The position numbers and the translations under genes were made by a program. Shown in pieces: positions 7,795 to 15,435 of a stretch of 35,514 nucleotides of DNA. Where the stretch lies: the NCBI GenBank assembly GCA_937885075.1, contig CAKZYZ010000027.1:1-35514 (forward strand), written 5' to 3'. The notes under the pieces were generated by a model, which made no database searches, was not told the DNA's origin, and saw nothing but the letters and a program-made list of their open reading frames with translations. Source of the stretch: an uncultured bacterium (lineage in GTDB: Bacteria; Auribacterota; Erginobacteria; Erginobacterales; Erginobacteraceae). Numbering within the stretch: position 1 is the first letter of the stretch; every line of letters begins with the position of its first letter.

Positions 7795-7963
7795 TTTCAG
7801 TGAACCCCGTCAACCCGTACTCATGGCCCGGTGCTGTAGCCGCGGTCGGTGACCGCGGAATTGTCGGTAGCCATCGTTGTCCGCGGTCACCGACCGCGGC
7901 TACAGGACGAAATGGTCTCCAACAAATTGTGAGTAACCATTAAGACAATTGGGTTCACTGAAA
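7795..7963. mobile_element. 169 bp MITE-like element with TTTCAGTGAACCC inverted ends
   Basis: Perfect 13 bp inverted ends (TTTCAGTGAACCC at 7795-7807, GGGTTCACTGAAA at 7951-7963) enclose two CCGCGGTC-nnn-GACCGCGG palindromes (7840-7858 and 7881-7899). Those two palindromes are themselves in opposite orientations, giving a nested inverted repeat. Other elements here have the same ends but a different core. It contains no reading frame. Confidence 0.85.
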
Positions 7964-7988
7964 ACCTATATTAACAAGGAGGACCATC

Positions 7989-8318
7989 ATGTTAGTAGTA
8001 CTTGTCTTTATTCACGTTAAGCCCGAACATGTGGAAGCATTCAAAGAGATTACACTGTATAATGCCCGTAATAGTATTAAGGAAGATGGCATTGAGAGGT
8101 TCGACATCATCCGGCAGCGTGATGATCCCAACCGGTTTGTCCTGATCGAGGTATATAGCGATCCCGATGCTCCGGGACGCCATAAGGAGACCGAACATTA
8201 CAACCGCTGGCGGGAGACAGTGACCGATATGATGGCGGAGACCCGTTATAGCATCAAATACGACAATGTATTCCCGGATGATTCCGGGTGGGAGGGAAAG
8301 GTAATCGGTGATCAGTAA
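7989..8318 (+). CDS. Antibiotic biosynthesis monooxygenase (ABM)-fold protein
   Basis: A 109-residue cytoplasmic protein covering one ABM/LsrG-like ferredoxin-like beta-alpha barrel domain. It runs VLVFIHVKPEHVEAFKEITL, NARNSIKEDGIERFDII, RFVLIEVYSD, HKETEHYNRWRETV, and ends MMAETRYSIKYDNVFP. The conserved N-x-x-x-S near residue 28 and the H-K-x-T-x-H-Y motif are typical. Family members include small cofactor-free monooxygenases and the LsrG isomerase that acts on phospho-autoinducer-2. Substrate cannot be told here. The start is decided by an excellent AAGGAGGA seven bases upstream. It lies 164 bp upstream of an iron-containing alcohol dehydrogenase on the same strand. A shared pathway is possible, but repeat DNA separates them. 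Confidence 0.9.
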   Translation: MLVVLVFIHVKPEHVEAFKEITLYNARNSIKEDGIERFDIIRQRDDPNRFVLIEVYSDPDAPGRHKETEHYNRWRETVTDMMAETRYSIKYDNVFPDDSGWEGKVIGDQ

Positions 8319-8482
8319 ACGGTAATCTGTAAGCAGTAAGGCCGGTTGTCGAGTGGGCTTTACCAATAAATGATAACCGATCACTGGTTGCCGCCTATTA
8401 TTCCTTCGCGCCTCGCCGGGTGTTGCTTCACCGATAACTGATAACTGCTTACTGATTACTGTCCTTTAATAGCAATGCTAAA
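8319..8482. repeat. GATAACTGATTACTG-type dispersed repeats
   Basis: An inverted pair: GTAATCGGTGATCAGTAAAC near 8301-8330 and ACCGATAACTGATAACTGCT with TTACTGATTACTG near 8428-8460. The same word set recurs near 2970-3000. The right unit lies just before the dehydrogenase start and may include its leader. Confidence 0.65.
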
Positions 8483-9649
8483 ATGAATACAACGATACAT
8501 TTTGAATTCGCTACTTCAGGACGAATTCTCTTTGGACCGGGGACTCTCCGGGAAGTCGGCCCGATAGCGACTGGACTGGGGAATCGGGCTTGCGTGGTTA
8601 CGGGAGGGCGGCTTGATCGGGCGGCAGGGTTGATAGAGGAACTGGACCGGGCCGGGATAAGGCATATTGCTCTTCAGGTAAAGGGGGAACCAACCACTGA
8701 CCTCGCCTTGAGATTGACAGAAGAAGCCCGGGCGGCCAATTGTGACATTGTAATAGGGATCGGCGGGGGGAGTGTCCTCGATACCGGGAAGGTGGTCGCG
8801 GCGCTTCTGACCAACCGGGGGGAGTTGATGGACTACCTGGAGGTGATCGGGAAAGGAATTAAGATTGAACTTCCTCCCGTCCCCTATATCGCGATCCCCA
8901 CCACCGCCGGGACCGGGGCCGAAGTGACCCGGAATGGAGTTCTCCTCTCCCCCGAACACCGGGTCAAGATCAGCATGCGGAGCCCGATGATGATCCCCCG
9001 GGTAGCCCTGGTCGATCCTCTTCTAACGGCCTCAATGCCGCCGGCCATCACCGCCTCTACCGGCCTCGACGCCTTCACCCAGCTCTTAGAACCGTTTGTC
9101 TCCCGGAAAGCCAACCCCCTGACCGACGCGATCTGCCGGGAAGGGCTGGCCCGGGTTGCCCGATCTCTGCGCCGGGCATATCAAGATGGCGATGACATCT
9201 CGGCCCGGACGGATATGTCACTGGCCGGTCTCTTCGGTGGTATGGCCCTGGCCAATGCCGGGTTGGGAGCGGCCCACGGTTTTGCCGGGCCGCTGGGTGG
9301 AATGTTTTCGGCTCCCCACGGTGTCATCTGCGCCCGCCTCCTCCCTTTTGTGATGGAGGCTAATATCCAGACTCTCCGCCAAAGATCCCCCTCCTCCCCT
9401 GCCCTCTCCCGTTACCGTGAGGCCGCCGCGATCGTCACCGGCAACGAGAATGCCGCCGCCGAGGATGGAGTGGAGTGGGTAAATAATCTCTGTCGGGATC
9501 TGGCCATCCCCCCGCTATCCCGATTCGGAATCAAAACCGATGACATCGCAATGGTAGTGGCTAAAGCGAAGAATTCCAGCAGCATGAAAGGCAACCCGGT
9601 GGAGTTGAGCGAGAAAGGATTGGTTGAGATACTCACCCGTTCATTGTGA
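8483..9649 (+). CDS. Iron-containing (group III) alcohol dehydrogenase
   Basis: A 388-residue full-length member of the Fe-ADH family (usual length about 380-400). The N-terminal NAD(P)-binding half has FGPGTLREV, DIVIGIGGGSVLDTGKVVAA (the GGGS nucleotide-binding turn) and IPTTAGTGAEVT. The C-terminal metal-binding half has STGLDAFTQLLEPFVS, NAGLGAAHGFAGPLGG and SAPHGVICARLLP. The Asp and three His that bind Fe2+ or Zn2+ are thus all apparent. It would interconvert an alcohol and an aldehyde or ketone with NAD(P)H; the substrate is unknown. It may be a fermentation enzyme that complements the aldehyde oxidoreductase encoded 15 kb downstream, which is inference. The ribosome-binding site is weak. 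Confidence 0.93.
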   Translation: MNTTIHFEFATSGRILFGPGTLREVGPIATGLGNRACVVTGGRLDRAAGLIEELDRAGIRHIALQVKGEPTTDLALRLTEEARAANCDIVIGIGGGSVLDTGKVVAALLTNRGELMDYLEVIGKGIKIELPPVPYIAIPTTAGTGAEVTRNGVLLSPEHRVKISMRSPMMIPRVALVDPLLTASMPPAITASTGLDAFTQLLEPFVSRKANPLTDAICREGLARVARSLRRAYQDGDDISARTDMSLAGLFGGMALANAGLGAAHGFAGPLGGMFSAPHGVICARLLPFVMEANIQTLRQRSPSSPALSRYREAAAIVTGNENAAAEDGVEWVNNLCRDLAIPPLSRFGIKTDDIAMVVAKAKNSSSMKGNPVELSEKGLVEILTRSL

Positions 9650-9663
9650 ATCAGACTTCTATT

Positions 9664-9948
9664 TCAGGCATGAACTAACTCTCGTTTCAAATTTGAGAAA
9701 ATGTCCTCGGGGTTTTTCCCGGTTACTTCCAGGTAGAGGAAGTCAGGACAGAGATCGATTTTATCTCCCCATACCAACTCACCGGCATCTCCAATCTTGA
9801 CCTTTAGAAACTCATCATAATCGTCCCACCGAGAGAAAACACCATGACCCACAAGATCAGACAGATTAACAATTCCGCAGGTTCCATCGGCGAACGTAAG
9901 CTCAACCCGATATTGCTTCAGTATTTTTATATTAGTGATCTTGTGCAT
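9664..9948 (-). CDS. DUF2442 domain protein
   Basis: A 94-residue small protein that matches DUF2442 over its whole length: RVELTFADGTCGIVNLSDLVG, then GVFSRWDDYDEFLKVKIGD, then GELVWGDKIDLCPDFLYLEV. The family is often encoded beside a DUF4160 protein and has been suggested to act in toxin-antitoxin-like pairs. No DUF4160 gene is present here, so it appears orphaned. The start ATG at 9948 has GGAG with a nine-base spacer (atggagttttcgcATG). It is convergent with the dehydrogenase (14 bp apart) and divergent from an orphan antitoxin, with a 44 bp palindrome between the two. Confidence 0.85.
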   Translation of the reverse strand: MHKITNIKILKQYRVELTFADGTCGIVNLSDLVGHGVFSRWDDYDEFLKVKIGDAGELVWGDKIDLCPDFLYLEVTGKNPEDIFSNLKRELVHA

Positions 9949-9994
9949 GCGAAAACTCCATTTCTATAAATGAAATTGTACTCTCTAAAGCCAA

Positions 9995-10038
9995 CTTGTA
10001 GACATCTTCGGGACGATCGTCCGAAATATGTCTACAAG
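9995..10038. repeat. 44 bp near-perfect palindrome
   Basis: CTTGTAGACAT at one end and ATGTCTACAAG at the other enclose TTCGGGACGATCGTCCGAA. It lies between the divergent DUF2442 and antitoxin genes, where an operator would be expected, but it also looks like a dispersed palindrome. Confidence 0.85.
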
Positions 10039-10091
10039 TCTTAAACGCGGCAGCGCCATTGCAGGCAACGCCATTGGCACTTGACAATAAT

Positions 10092-10415
10092 ATGAAGGCC
10101 ATTCTAAATGATCACTATACATACCGTGTAACCTGGTCGGAAGAGGATCAGGAATATGTCGGTCTCTGCGCGGAGTTTCCAAGTTTAAGTTGGCTGGCAT
10201 CATCCCCCGAAGCCGTGCTTCGGGGCATCCGCGGTGTTGTCGCGGATGTTGTCACTGACATGAAGAAGTCCCATGAGCCCATCCCCGATCCGGAAATCGA
10301 CAGGCAATGGGCGGCAGTAGCGAAACGGCGATTGGAGGAGTTGCGATCCGGACGTGTTAACCCGGTCCCCGGGGAAGAAGTCTTTGCCAGAATACGTCAG
10401 CAGTTTACAACATGA
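10092..10415 (+). CDS. Chimeric orphan antitoxin: HicB-like N-terminus, addiction-module C-terminus
   Basis: A 107-residue protein. Residues 1-65 resemble HicB antitoxins: YTYRVTWSEEDQEYVGLCAE, then FPSLSWLASSPEAVLRGIRG, then a helix. The tail lacks the usual HicB ribbon-helix-helix. Instead, from about residue 75, AAVAKRRLEELRSGRVNPVP-GEEVFARIRQ resembles the C-terminal end of the 'putative addiction module component' (Unstab_antitox) family that partners RelE/ParE toxins. No HicA, RelE or ParE toxin is encoded on either side; downstream is repeat DNA. I start at the ATG at 10092 because the ORF-track start (TTG, 10059) lies in unrelated sequence. There is no clear ribosome-binding site. It may be a remnant or a solitary regulator. 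Confidence 0.7.
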   Translation: MKAILNDHYTYRVTWSEEDQEYVGLCAEFPSLSWLASSPEAVLRGIRGVVADVVTDMKKSHEPIPDPEIDRQWAAVAKRRLEELRSGRVNPVPGEEVFARIRQQFTT

Positions 10416-10443
10416 CGCTATAGCCAATGCTGTTTGCTTCGGC

Positions 10444-10462
10444 CCGCGGTCAGCGACCGCGG
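10444..10462 (-). repeat. CCGCGGTC palindrome, solitary copy
   Basis: CCGCGGTC-agc-GACCGCGG followed by CTACA, i.e. the minus orientation of the GTAG-CCGCGG unit, in the 110 bp between two convergent genes. It is followed by GGATATT-rich word repeats and the phrase CACTCCCTACTCCCCAT. Confidence 0.8.
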
Positions 10463-10525
10463 CTACAATGTCCTTGTCCATTGGATATTTCTTGTTGGAT
10501 ATTGGATATTCTGTCTTTCCACTCC

Positions 10526-13039
10526 CTACTCCCCATCCGGTATTTTCAGCACCTGCCCAACCTTTAAGTTATGGGGACTCTTCAGCTTATCCCGATTGGC
10601 GTTAAAGATCGGTTTCCAGGGGGCGGGCCGGCCATAAACCTTCCGGGCGATCCGGGAAAGGGTATCCCCGGGACGGACCGTGTAAAGGGTATATCGGCCT
10701 TCATAGGCCTTCTCCGGTTTTGCCGGAGAGGGAGTTACTGTGATGGTAACGGCCGGCGAGAGGGTCGCCTCAGGGGCCGGAGCAGGAACAGCTTGCTCGT
10801 TCTCCCGGGCCGGAGGTTTTTCGGCTCCCCGGTTCAGGACCGTTTCAGCCTCTTCCGACTCTCCTCCGGCTAAAGACTGGTAAGCGTGGTAGCGATCCGA
10901 GATGGAGCGGACGTACTTCACCGGCTCGCTCCCCCGGACATATCCATAGCGCGCTTTATTGGAATATTCCGGCCGGGCCAGGAGCAGCATGGCTTTCTCC
11001 ACATTGTCGAACCAGGCCAGGGGATCCCAGCCTTTCTGACCGGCCAACCGCCGGGCATCGGCCAGATGACCGATCCCGGCATTATAGGCCGCCAGGGCGA
11101 ACCAGATCCGATTTAAGAGATCCGGCTTATCGTCAAATCGGTCCCGGACCCAGTCCATGTATTTTACCCCGGCATGGATGCCGATCTCCGGGTCTTCCAG
11201 CCGGGTAAAACCAAACTCTTTCCCGGTCTTCGGCATTACCTGCATCAATCCCTTCGCGCCTACCCAGGACTTAGCCTTAGGATTAAATTTACTCTCCTGA
11301 TACATCTGGGCGGCAATCAGCCGCCAGATAAAACCGTACTGCCCGGAATATTGTTTTATCAATTCGTCATAGGGCGAGATCTCCCCTCCCTTCATTACAG
11401 CATTATATTCTTCAATGACGTCGCGAACTTTTTTGGGGTTTTTAAAGTATTTCTTATAAGTAATATTATAAAATAGACCGCGATACTCTTTTTTGAGAAA
11501 TTTATTTATCGCGGCGAGGAGTTCGGTATCATCCTTACGGACCGCCCACCCCTGGGAGACCTTTCCACTGATCGGAAATATCCCCTTGATATCATCCCGA
11601 TAACTCTCTTCGATCGCCAGAATTTGAGTGTCCGCTACGGTCAGGTCATACTCACCGCGGGCCACCATATCGACAATCTCCTCCGTCTCCATCGTCTCCG
11701 GCGCATCACCTATAATCAGATCGACCCCTTCCGCCTTCAGTCTCTCCAGGCTGACCCGGTAAGAACTGCCGGGCCGGACCACCACGGTTCGGCCCTTCAG
11801 ATCTTTCGGAGTCTTCAGCTTGTTCTCATCGGATCGGGCCACCAGCATCTCCTCAGCATAGTGGGATGGCCGGGAGAATCGGATACCTTTCTCTTCCCGG
11901 TCTTTACTGATAGTCATAAAGGCGGCGATAAGATCACCCCTCCCCTCCAGGAGCCAGGGAATCAGCTGGTCATAGGCGGGGACCACTACAACTTCCAGGC
12001 GGAGATCGAGCTCTTCGGCAAACTTCTTCACCAATTCGTATTCAAACCCCAGCAGTTTACCCCGGAGGAGAAAGTAGTTGGTGGCGTTATTGGTGGTAAG
12101 GAGCCGGAGGGTTTTTCTTTTTTTAATACCGGGGAGATCATCCCGGTATATCTTATCCCGATGCCCGGATAATGCTTTTATTTCCAGAAAGTTGTTAACC
12201 GATTTAAGGAGTTCCGGGTTATCTAATCGAACCGCCCAGGCAATAGAACGCTCGCCGGTCAGATCTAAGACCGGCTTGATATCGCTCCGGTAAGTAAGCT
12301 CCACGTCCAGGACATTACTATCCGTGACCGCCAGATCCACAGTCCCCGAAGCCACCTGGTCCATAATCTCATCGTTGGTAAAACTTCCCGCCAGAATCCT
12401 AATCTTTATCCCCGGGTATTGCTTACGCAGCTCTTCCATAGTCTCCAGAAAAGAGGTCCCCTCCTGCGCCCCGACCGTCCGGCCGGAGAGATCGGATATC
12501 TTTTTAATCTTCTTCTCCTCCGCCCGGGCCACAATCTCTTCCCGGGAATAATCCAGGGGCAGAGTAAAAGATATCCGCTTTTTCCGGGAATCGGTAACGG
12601 TCAGGTTGGCGGCGATGATATCTCCCTCCCCTTTCAGGAGGGCGGGGATCAGCTCATTAAAATTATCGAGATATACCAGGACCGGTTTCAGTTTTAATGA
12701 CCGGGCTAAGTCCACCGCCAGTTCGCGACTTCGCTCTAGCGGAGACCCCTGCCGGGGAAGATAACTTCCCGGTTCACGCTGAATCAGGATACGGAGTTTG
12801 CCATCTTTCTTTATCCGAGCCAGGTCGCCGGTTTCGGCCAGGGAATTTCCCGCCGCGATGACTTCAACCGGCTCGGCTTTTCCACTATCCGACTTCTCCC
12901 CTTCCCCCCCGCAGCCCCCGGCTATAATAAGAGCAGCCAGGGCCAACCAGACCCGGATATAACTTCTATTTTTTCTCCTTCGATTGATACTTCGGGCAGT
13001 GGAGGAAAAGAGATTAGGTAAAGAATTAATTAATCTCAT
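10526..13039 (-). CDS. MltF-like lipoprotein transglycosylase with two solute-binding domains and LysM
   Basis: An 837-residue protein from the ATG at 13039, which has AAAGG eight bases upstream; the ORF-track GTG start is less likely. Order: a signal/lipoprotein segment (LALAALIIAGGC, lipid-attachment Cys); two tandem type-3 solute-binding domains (about 60-290 and 295-535), each with an 'IAANLTVT/IAAFMTIS' strand, a 'GRTV' motif and a 'D...TVADTQIL' end; an SLT lytic transglycosylase domain (about 560-700) with catalytic Glu near 582 in AAQMYQESKFNP, then GAKGLMQVMP and ALAAYNAG; a Pro-rich linker; and a C-terminal LysM (TLYTVRPGDTLSRIARKVYG). MltF of E. coli has a single binding domain and no LysM. 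It should cleave peptidoglycan glycan strands in the periplasm, perhaps controlled by ligand binding. Confidence 0.92.
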   Translation of the reverse strand: MRLINSLPNLFSSTARSINRRRKNRSYIRVWLALAALIIAGGCGGEGEKSDSGKAEPVEVIAAGNSLAETGDLARIKKDGKLRILIQREPGSYLPRQGSPLERSRELAVDLARSLKLKPVLVYLDNFNELIPALLKGEGDIIAANLTVTDSRKKRISFTLPLDYSREEIVARAEEKKIKKISDLSGRTVGAQEGTSFLETMEELRKQYPGIKIRILAGSFTNDEIMDQVASGTVDLAVTDSNVLDVELTYRSDIKPVLDLTGERSIAWAVRLDNPELLKSVNNFLEIKALSGHRDKIYRDDLPGIKKRKTLRLLTTNNATNYFLLRGKLLGFEYELVKKFAEELDLRLEVVVVPAYDQLIPWLLEGRGDLIAAFMTISKDREEKGIRFSRPSHYAEEMLVARSDENKLKTPKDLKGRTVVVRPGSSYRVSLERLKAEGVDLIIGDAPETMETEEIVDMVARGEYDLTVADTQILAIEESYRDDIKGIFPISGKVSQGWAVRKDDTELLAAINKFLKKEYRGLFYNITYKKYFKNPKKVRDVIEEYNAVMKGGEISPYDELIKQYSGQYGFIWRLIAAQMYQESKFNPKAKSWVGAKGLMQVMPKTGKEFGFTRLEDPEIGIHAGVKYMDWVRDRFDDKPDLLNRIWFALAAYNAGIGHLADARRLAGQKGWDPLAWFDNVEKAMLLLARPEYSNKARYGYVRGSEPVKYVRSISDRYHAYQSLAGGESEEAETVLNRGAEKPPARENEQAVPAPAPEATLSPAVTITVTPSPAKPEKAYEGRYTLYTVRPGDTLSRIARKVYGRPAPWKPIFNANRDKLKSPHNLKVGQVLKIPDGE

Positions 13040-13054
13040 ATCGGTACCTTTCAC

Positions 13055-13460
13055 CTGAATTCATAGTTAAAATGCCTTTCAACCCGGATCTATTCCCGCC
13101 CCGGCTTCGACACTGAAAAAGTAATAATCCCTAACGGAAGGCAGTGTATCACAAGAGAATATGATTTGCAAACTATCTTAACCAATGTAAGCTTTCAGTA
13201 AACCCCGTTGCCTCGTGCTCGTAGCGGCGACCTTCAGGTCGCCATCGTGTGGCAGCCTAAAGGCAGCCGCTACGAGAGGATGGGGTTCACTGAAACCATA
13301 CAACCAATTTTCTTATTTTCTGGAGGGAAATGATTTATCGGGGGCGGACGTGAATCATCGGCGTCTATAGGACAGATAAAGAGCTGAAGAATTCCCCGAC
13401 CGGGTTACCCCCCGGATTATCCGGTGACCGGTGAAATTGATTGAAGGGCCCCTCCCTCAA
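13055..13460. repeat. Gene-free stretch between two minus-strand genes
   Basis: Holds a 103 bp MITE-like element (13193-13295) and otherwise unremarkable DNA. The part nearest 13055-13190 should carry the promoter of the transglycosylase. The part near 13430-13460 has CCCTCCCTCAATCAACGAGGGAG, a small hairpin just past the esterase stop that could help end its transcript. Confidence 0.6.
13193..13295. mobile_element. 103 bp MITE-like element, CTTCAGG core
   Basis: TTTCAGTAAACCCC at the left and GGGGTTCACTGAAA at the right form near-perfect inverted ends. The core has GCGACCTTCAGGTCGC and GGCAGCCTAAAGGCAGCC palindromes flanked by inverted CTCGTAGCGGC/GCCGCTACGAG. Relatives lie at 26281-26376, 31543-31628 and 32229-32342. 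Confidence 0.85.
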
Positions 13461-15155
13461 TCAACGAGGGAGCGGGAGATCGCCGGAGTTACCAAAATAT
13501 ACCCGGGTTATACCCCGGATGCCCCAGAGACCGGAGGCCGGACGGAAGATTCCGATGGAGTTAAGGAGTTTGCCGGAGTAGTCCGCCCCGACCGGGAGGT
13601 CATCCGATGATCCGAAATAGGCCCGGGTAGCGTCACGGACCGCCCAGAGACCGGAGGCCGGTCGGAAAATTCCGGCCTCCCAGGTTCCGTTCCAGTCATA
13701 ATCCCCCGGGACCGGGCTGTCACCCGCCGCTCCGAAATATATCCGGCTGATATTCCTCATTGCCCAGAGGCCGGAGGAAGGCCGGAAGACGGCGATGTCT
13801 TTTTCTCCGCTCCCGGCATAATTACCGGGGACCGGACTGTCTCCGCTGCTCCCAAAATATACCCGGGTTACCCCCCGGATAGCCCAGAGGCCGGTTGAGG
13901 GACGAAATAGAGCGATATCCGCCGAACCATCGCCATCGTAATCTCCCGGAACCGCCTGATCCGACGGACCACCGAAGTAGGCCCGGGTAACTCCCCGGAT
14001 CGCCCAGAGGCCGGAGCCTTTACGGAAGATCCCTCCGTCGGAAGTCCCATCGCCGTTAAAATCCCCGCAGACGGGACTGTCGTCCGATCCCCCGAAATAA
14101 TACCGGCTGACCCCCCGGATCGCCCAGAGGCCGGTCGCGGGCCGGAAGAGTGCGACATCGGAACTGCCGTCACCATTAAAGTCGGCCGGAACCGTCTGAA
14201 GCAACCGTTCTATGTAATTGGTCACCAGAATTACCGGTTCGGCGGTGGCGGTGGAAAAAGCCGCTATCTCGGAAGCGTGGTTATATTCATCCAGATAATC
14301 CCCGTATGAAGTCAGATTAAGAGATCGCAGTTTTGCCAAAAGTTCCTGACACTGATCAGCCAGAGAGGGAAGTTCTCCCTGGCAATAGAGCGCGTAGATT
14401 GGAGGGAAAACTACTCCGGCCTGTATCTTGGTGGAGGGGGAAGCATTATCGAGTTCTGATTGGTTATTAAAACAACCCCCGTGAAAAGTAGGATTAAGAA
14501 TAGGGCAGTAATAAATTTTATCAAGATTTTTTAAATCATAAGGGGGGCTCATCGCCACCACACCTTTTATACCTGACCGGAGAGATTGATAGCTGGGATC
14601 TACCGCCAGCATCAGGGCCAGATGAGCACCGGCAGACTGACCGAAGTCAAAGATATTATTCGGATCGCCTCCGTTATCCGCGATATGATTAACCGTCCAG
14701 TAATAGGCATCAGCCACATCTTCAATATTGTCCGGCCACCAAGCGGCTTTCTCTGTGGTGCCGGCCAGGGTGACTTCATTAGCAGTAAGCCGGTAGTCAA
14801 TCACCACCGTAACCCACCCCTTATCCCCGGTCAGGGAGAGGGCCATATAGCTATAATGATCCCGATAGCCGGTAGTCCAGCCGCCGCCATGAATGAAGAA
14901 GACCACCGGCTGATTATTAAGAAGCACTCCTCCATCAGCGGCCCGAAAGATACTTAGCGCCCGGGCCTCATAGTTTTGCTTGCCATCCCGGCTGTCGTCT
15001 ATTAAAAAACTATCACCATAGACATAGTCCTTCCGATAAATAGAATATCGGGTATTTACTTCGGTCCAGGTCTGTTCCCCCCAATCCGCCGGCGCCGAAT
15101 TAACCAGAGAGATTGGCATAAAAAGAAGGGTGAGACTGATTATTATAGTTTTCAT
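13461..15155 (-). CDS. Secreted alpha/beta-hydrolase esterase with six-repeat C-terminal module
   Basis: A 564-residue exported protein with signal peptide 1-20 (ISLTLLFMPISLVNSAPA). Residues about 60-310 form an alpha/beta-hydrolase of the carboxylesterase/BD-FAE type. The oxyanion motif HGGGW is at 89-93, the nucleophile Ser174 lies in FGQSAGAHLA, the probable acid is Asp267 (LPSLADQ), and the probable His is His293 (EYNHASEI). These enzymes hydrolyse acyl esters, often side groups on polysaccharides. After a short junction, residues about 322-564 are six 40-residue repeats such as DYDGDGSADIALFRPSTGLW, the same block found in four other proteins here. Repeats 5 and 6 have degenerate calcium loops. 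There is no Pro/Thr linker, unlike its relatives. No ribosome-binding site is evident. Probably surface-bound or extracellular. Confidence 0.88.
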   Translation of the reverse strand: MKTIIISLTLLFMPISLVNSAPADWGEQTWTEVNTRYSIYRKDYVYGDSFLIDDSRDGKQNYEARALSIFRAADGGVLLNNQPVVFFIHGGGWTTGYRDHYSYMALSLTGDKGWVTVVIDYRLTANEVTLAGTTEKAAWWPDNIEDVADAYYWTVNHIADNGGDPNNIFDFGQSAGAHLALMLAVDPSYQSLRSGIKGVVAMSPPYDLKNLDKIYYCPILNPTFHGGCFNNQSELDNASPSTKIQAGVVFPPIYALYCQGELPSLADQCQELLAKLRSLNLTSYGDYLDEYNHASEIAAFSTATAEPVILVTNYIERLLQTVPADFNGDGSSDVALFRPATGLWAIRGVSRYYFGGSDDSPVCGDFNGDGTSDGGIFRKGSGLWAIRGVTRAYFGGPSDQAVPGDYDGDGSADIALFRPSTGLWAIRGVTRVYFGSSGDSPVPGNYAGSGEKDIAVFRPSSGLWAMRNISRIYFGAAGDSPVPGDYDWNGTWEAGIFRPASGLWAVRDATRAYFGSSDDLPVGADYSGKLLNSIGIFRPASGLWGIRGITRVYFGNSGDLPLPR

Positions 15156-15393
15156 AATTATTTAATCGTATAGTATTCAGGATTGGTTACAAAATTAGCG
15201 GCGTCGCCGCGACCTCGTAGTGCAGGACTTCATTCCTGCCTTCGTTGGGTCCCGCGGGGCACTACGAACTTATTGTCCCGATACTTTTTATTTTAAAATA
15301 CAATAAATCGGGATCCCGAAGGATTTCGGGAAAATTTCGAAGCATCCGATTATATTTAAATATACCCGAAATATTGATTCAATGCTTGCACAA
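15156..15393. repeat. Intergenic region with small inverted repeats
   Basis: Contains an inverted pair CGTAGTGC/GCACTACG (15216-15266) with a nested GCAGG...CCTGC, and a CCCGAAGGATTTCGGG hairpin near 15316. Promoters of the divergent esterase and ychF genes should lie here. Confidence 0.6.
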
Positions 15394-15420
15394 TATTATT
15401 TTTTCGGAGAAAAAATAATA
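15394..15420 (+). promoter_or_regulatory. A/T-stem hairpin with CGGAG loop upstream of ychF
   Basis: TATTATTTTTT-CGGAG-AAAAAATAATA is a perfect 11 bp stem with a five-base loop, 15 bases before the ychF start codon. The loop matches that of the hairpin at 955-973. Here the working ribosome-binding site (AAGGAG, 15419-15424) overlaps the hairpin's 3' edge, so folding could mask it. Confidence 0.6.
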
Positions 15421-15435
15421 AGGAGTAAAAATATA

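Noticed and set aside
11624-12172. 182-residue plus-strand ORF inside the transglycosylase gene
   Set aside because: Antisense shadow. The minus-strand frame has continuous, well-conserved domains.
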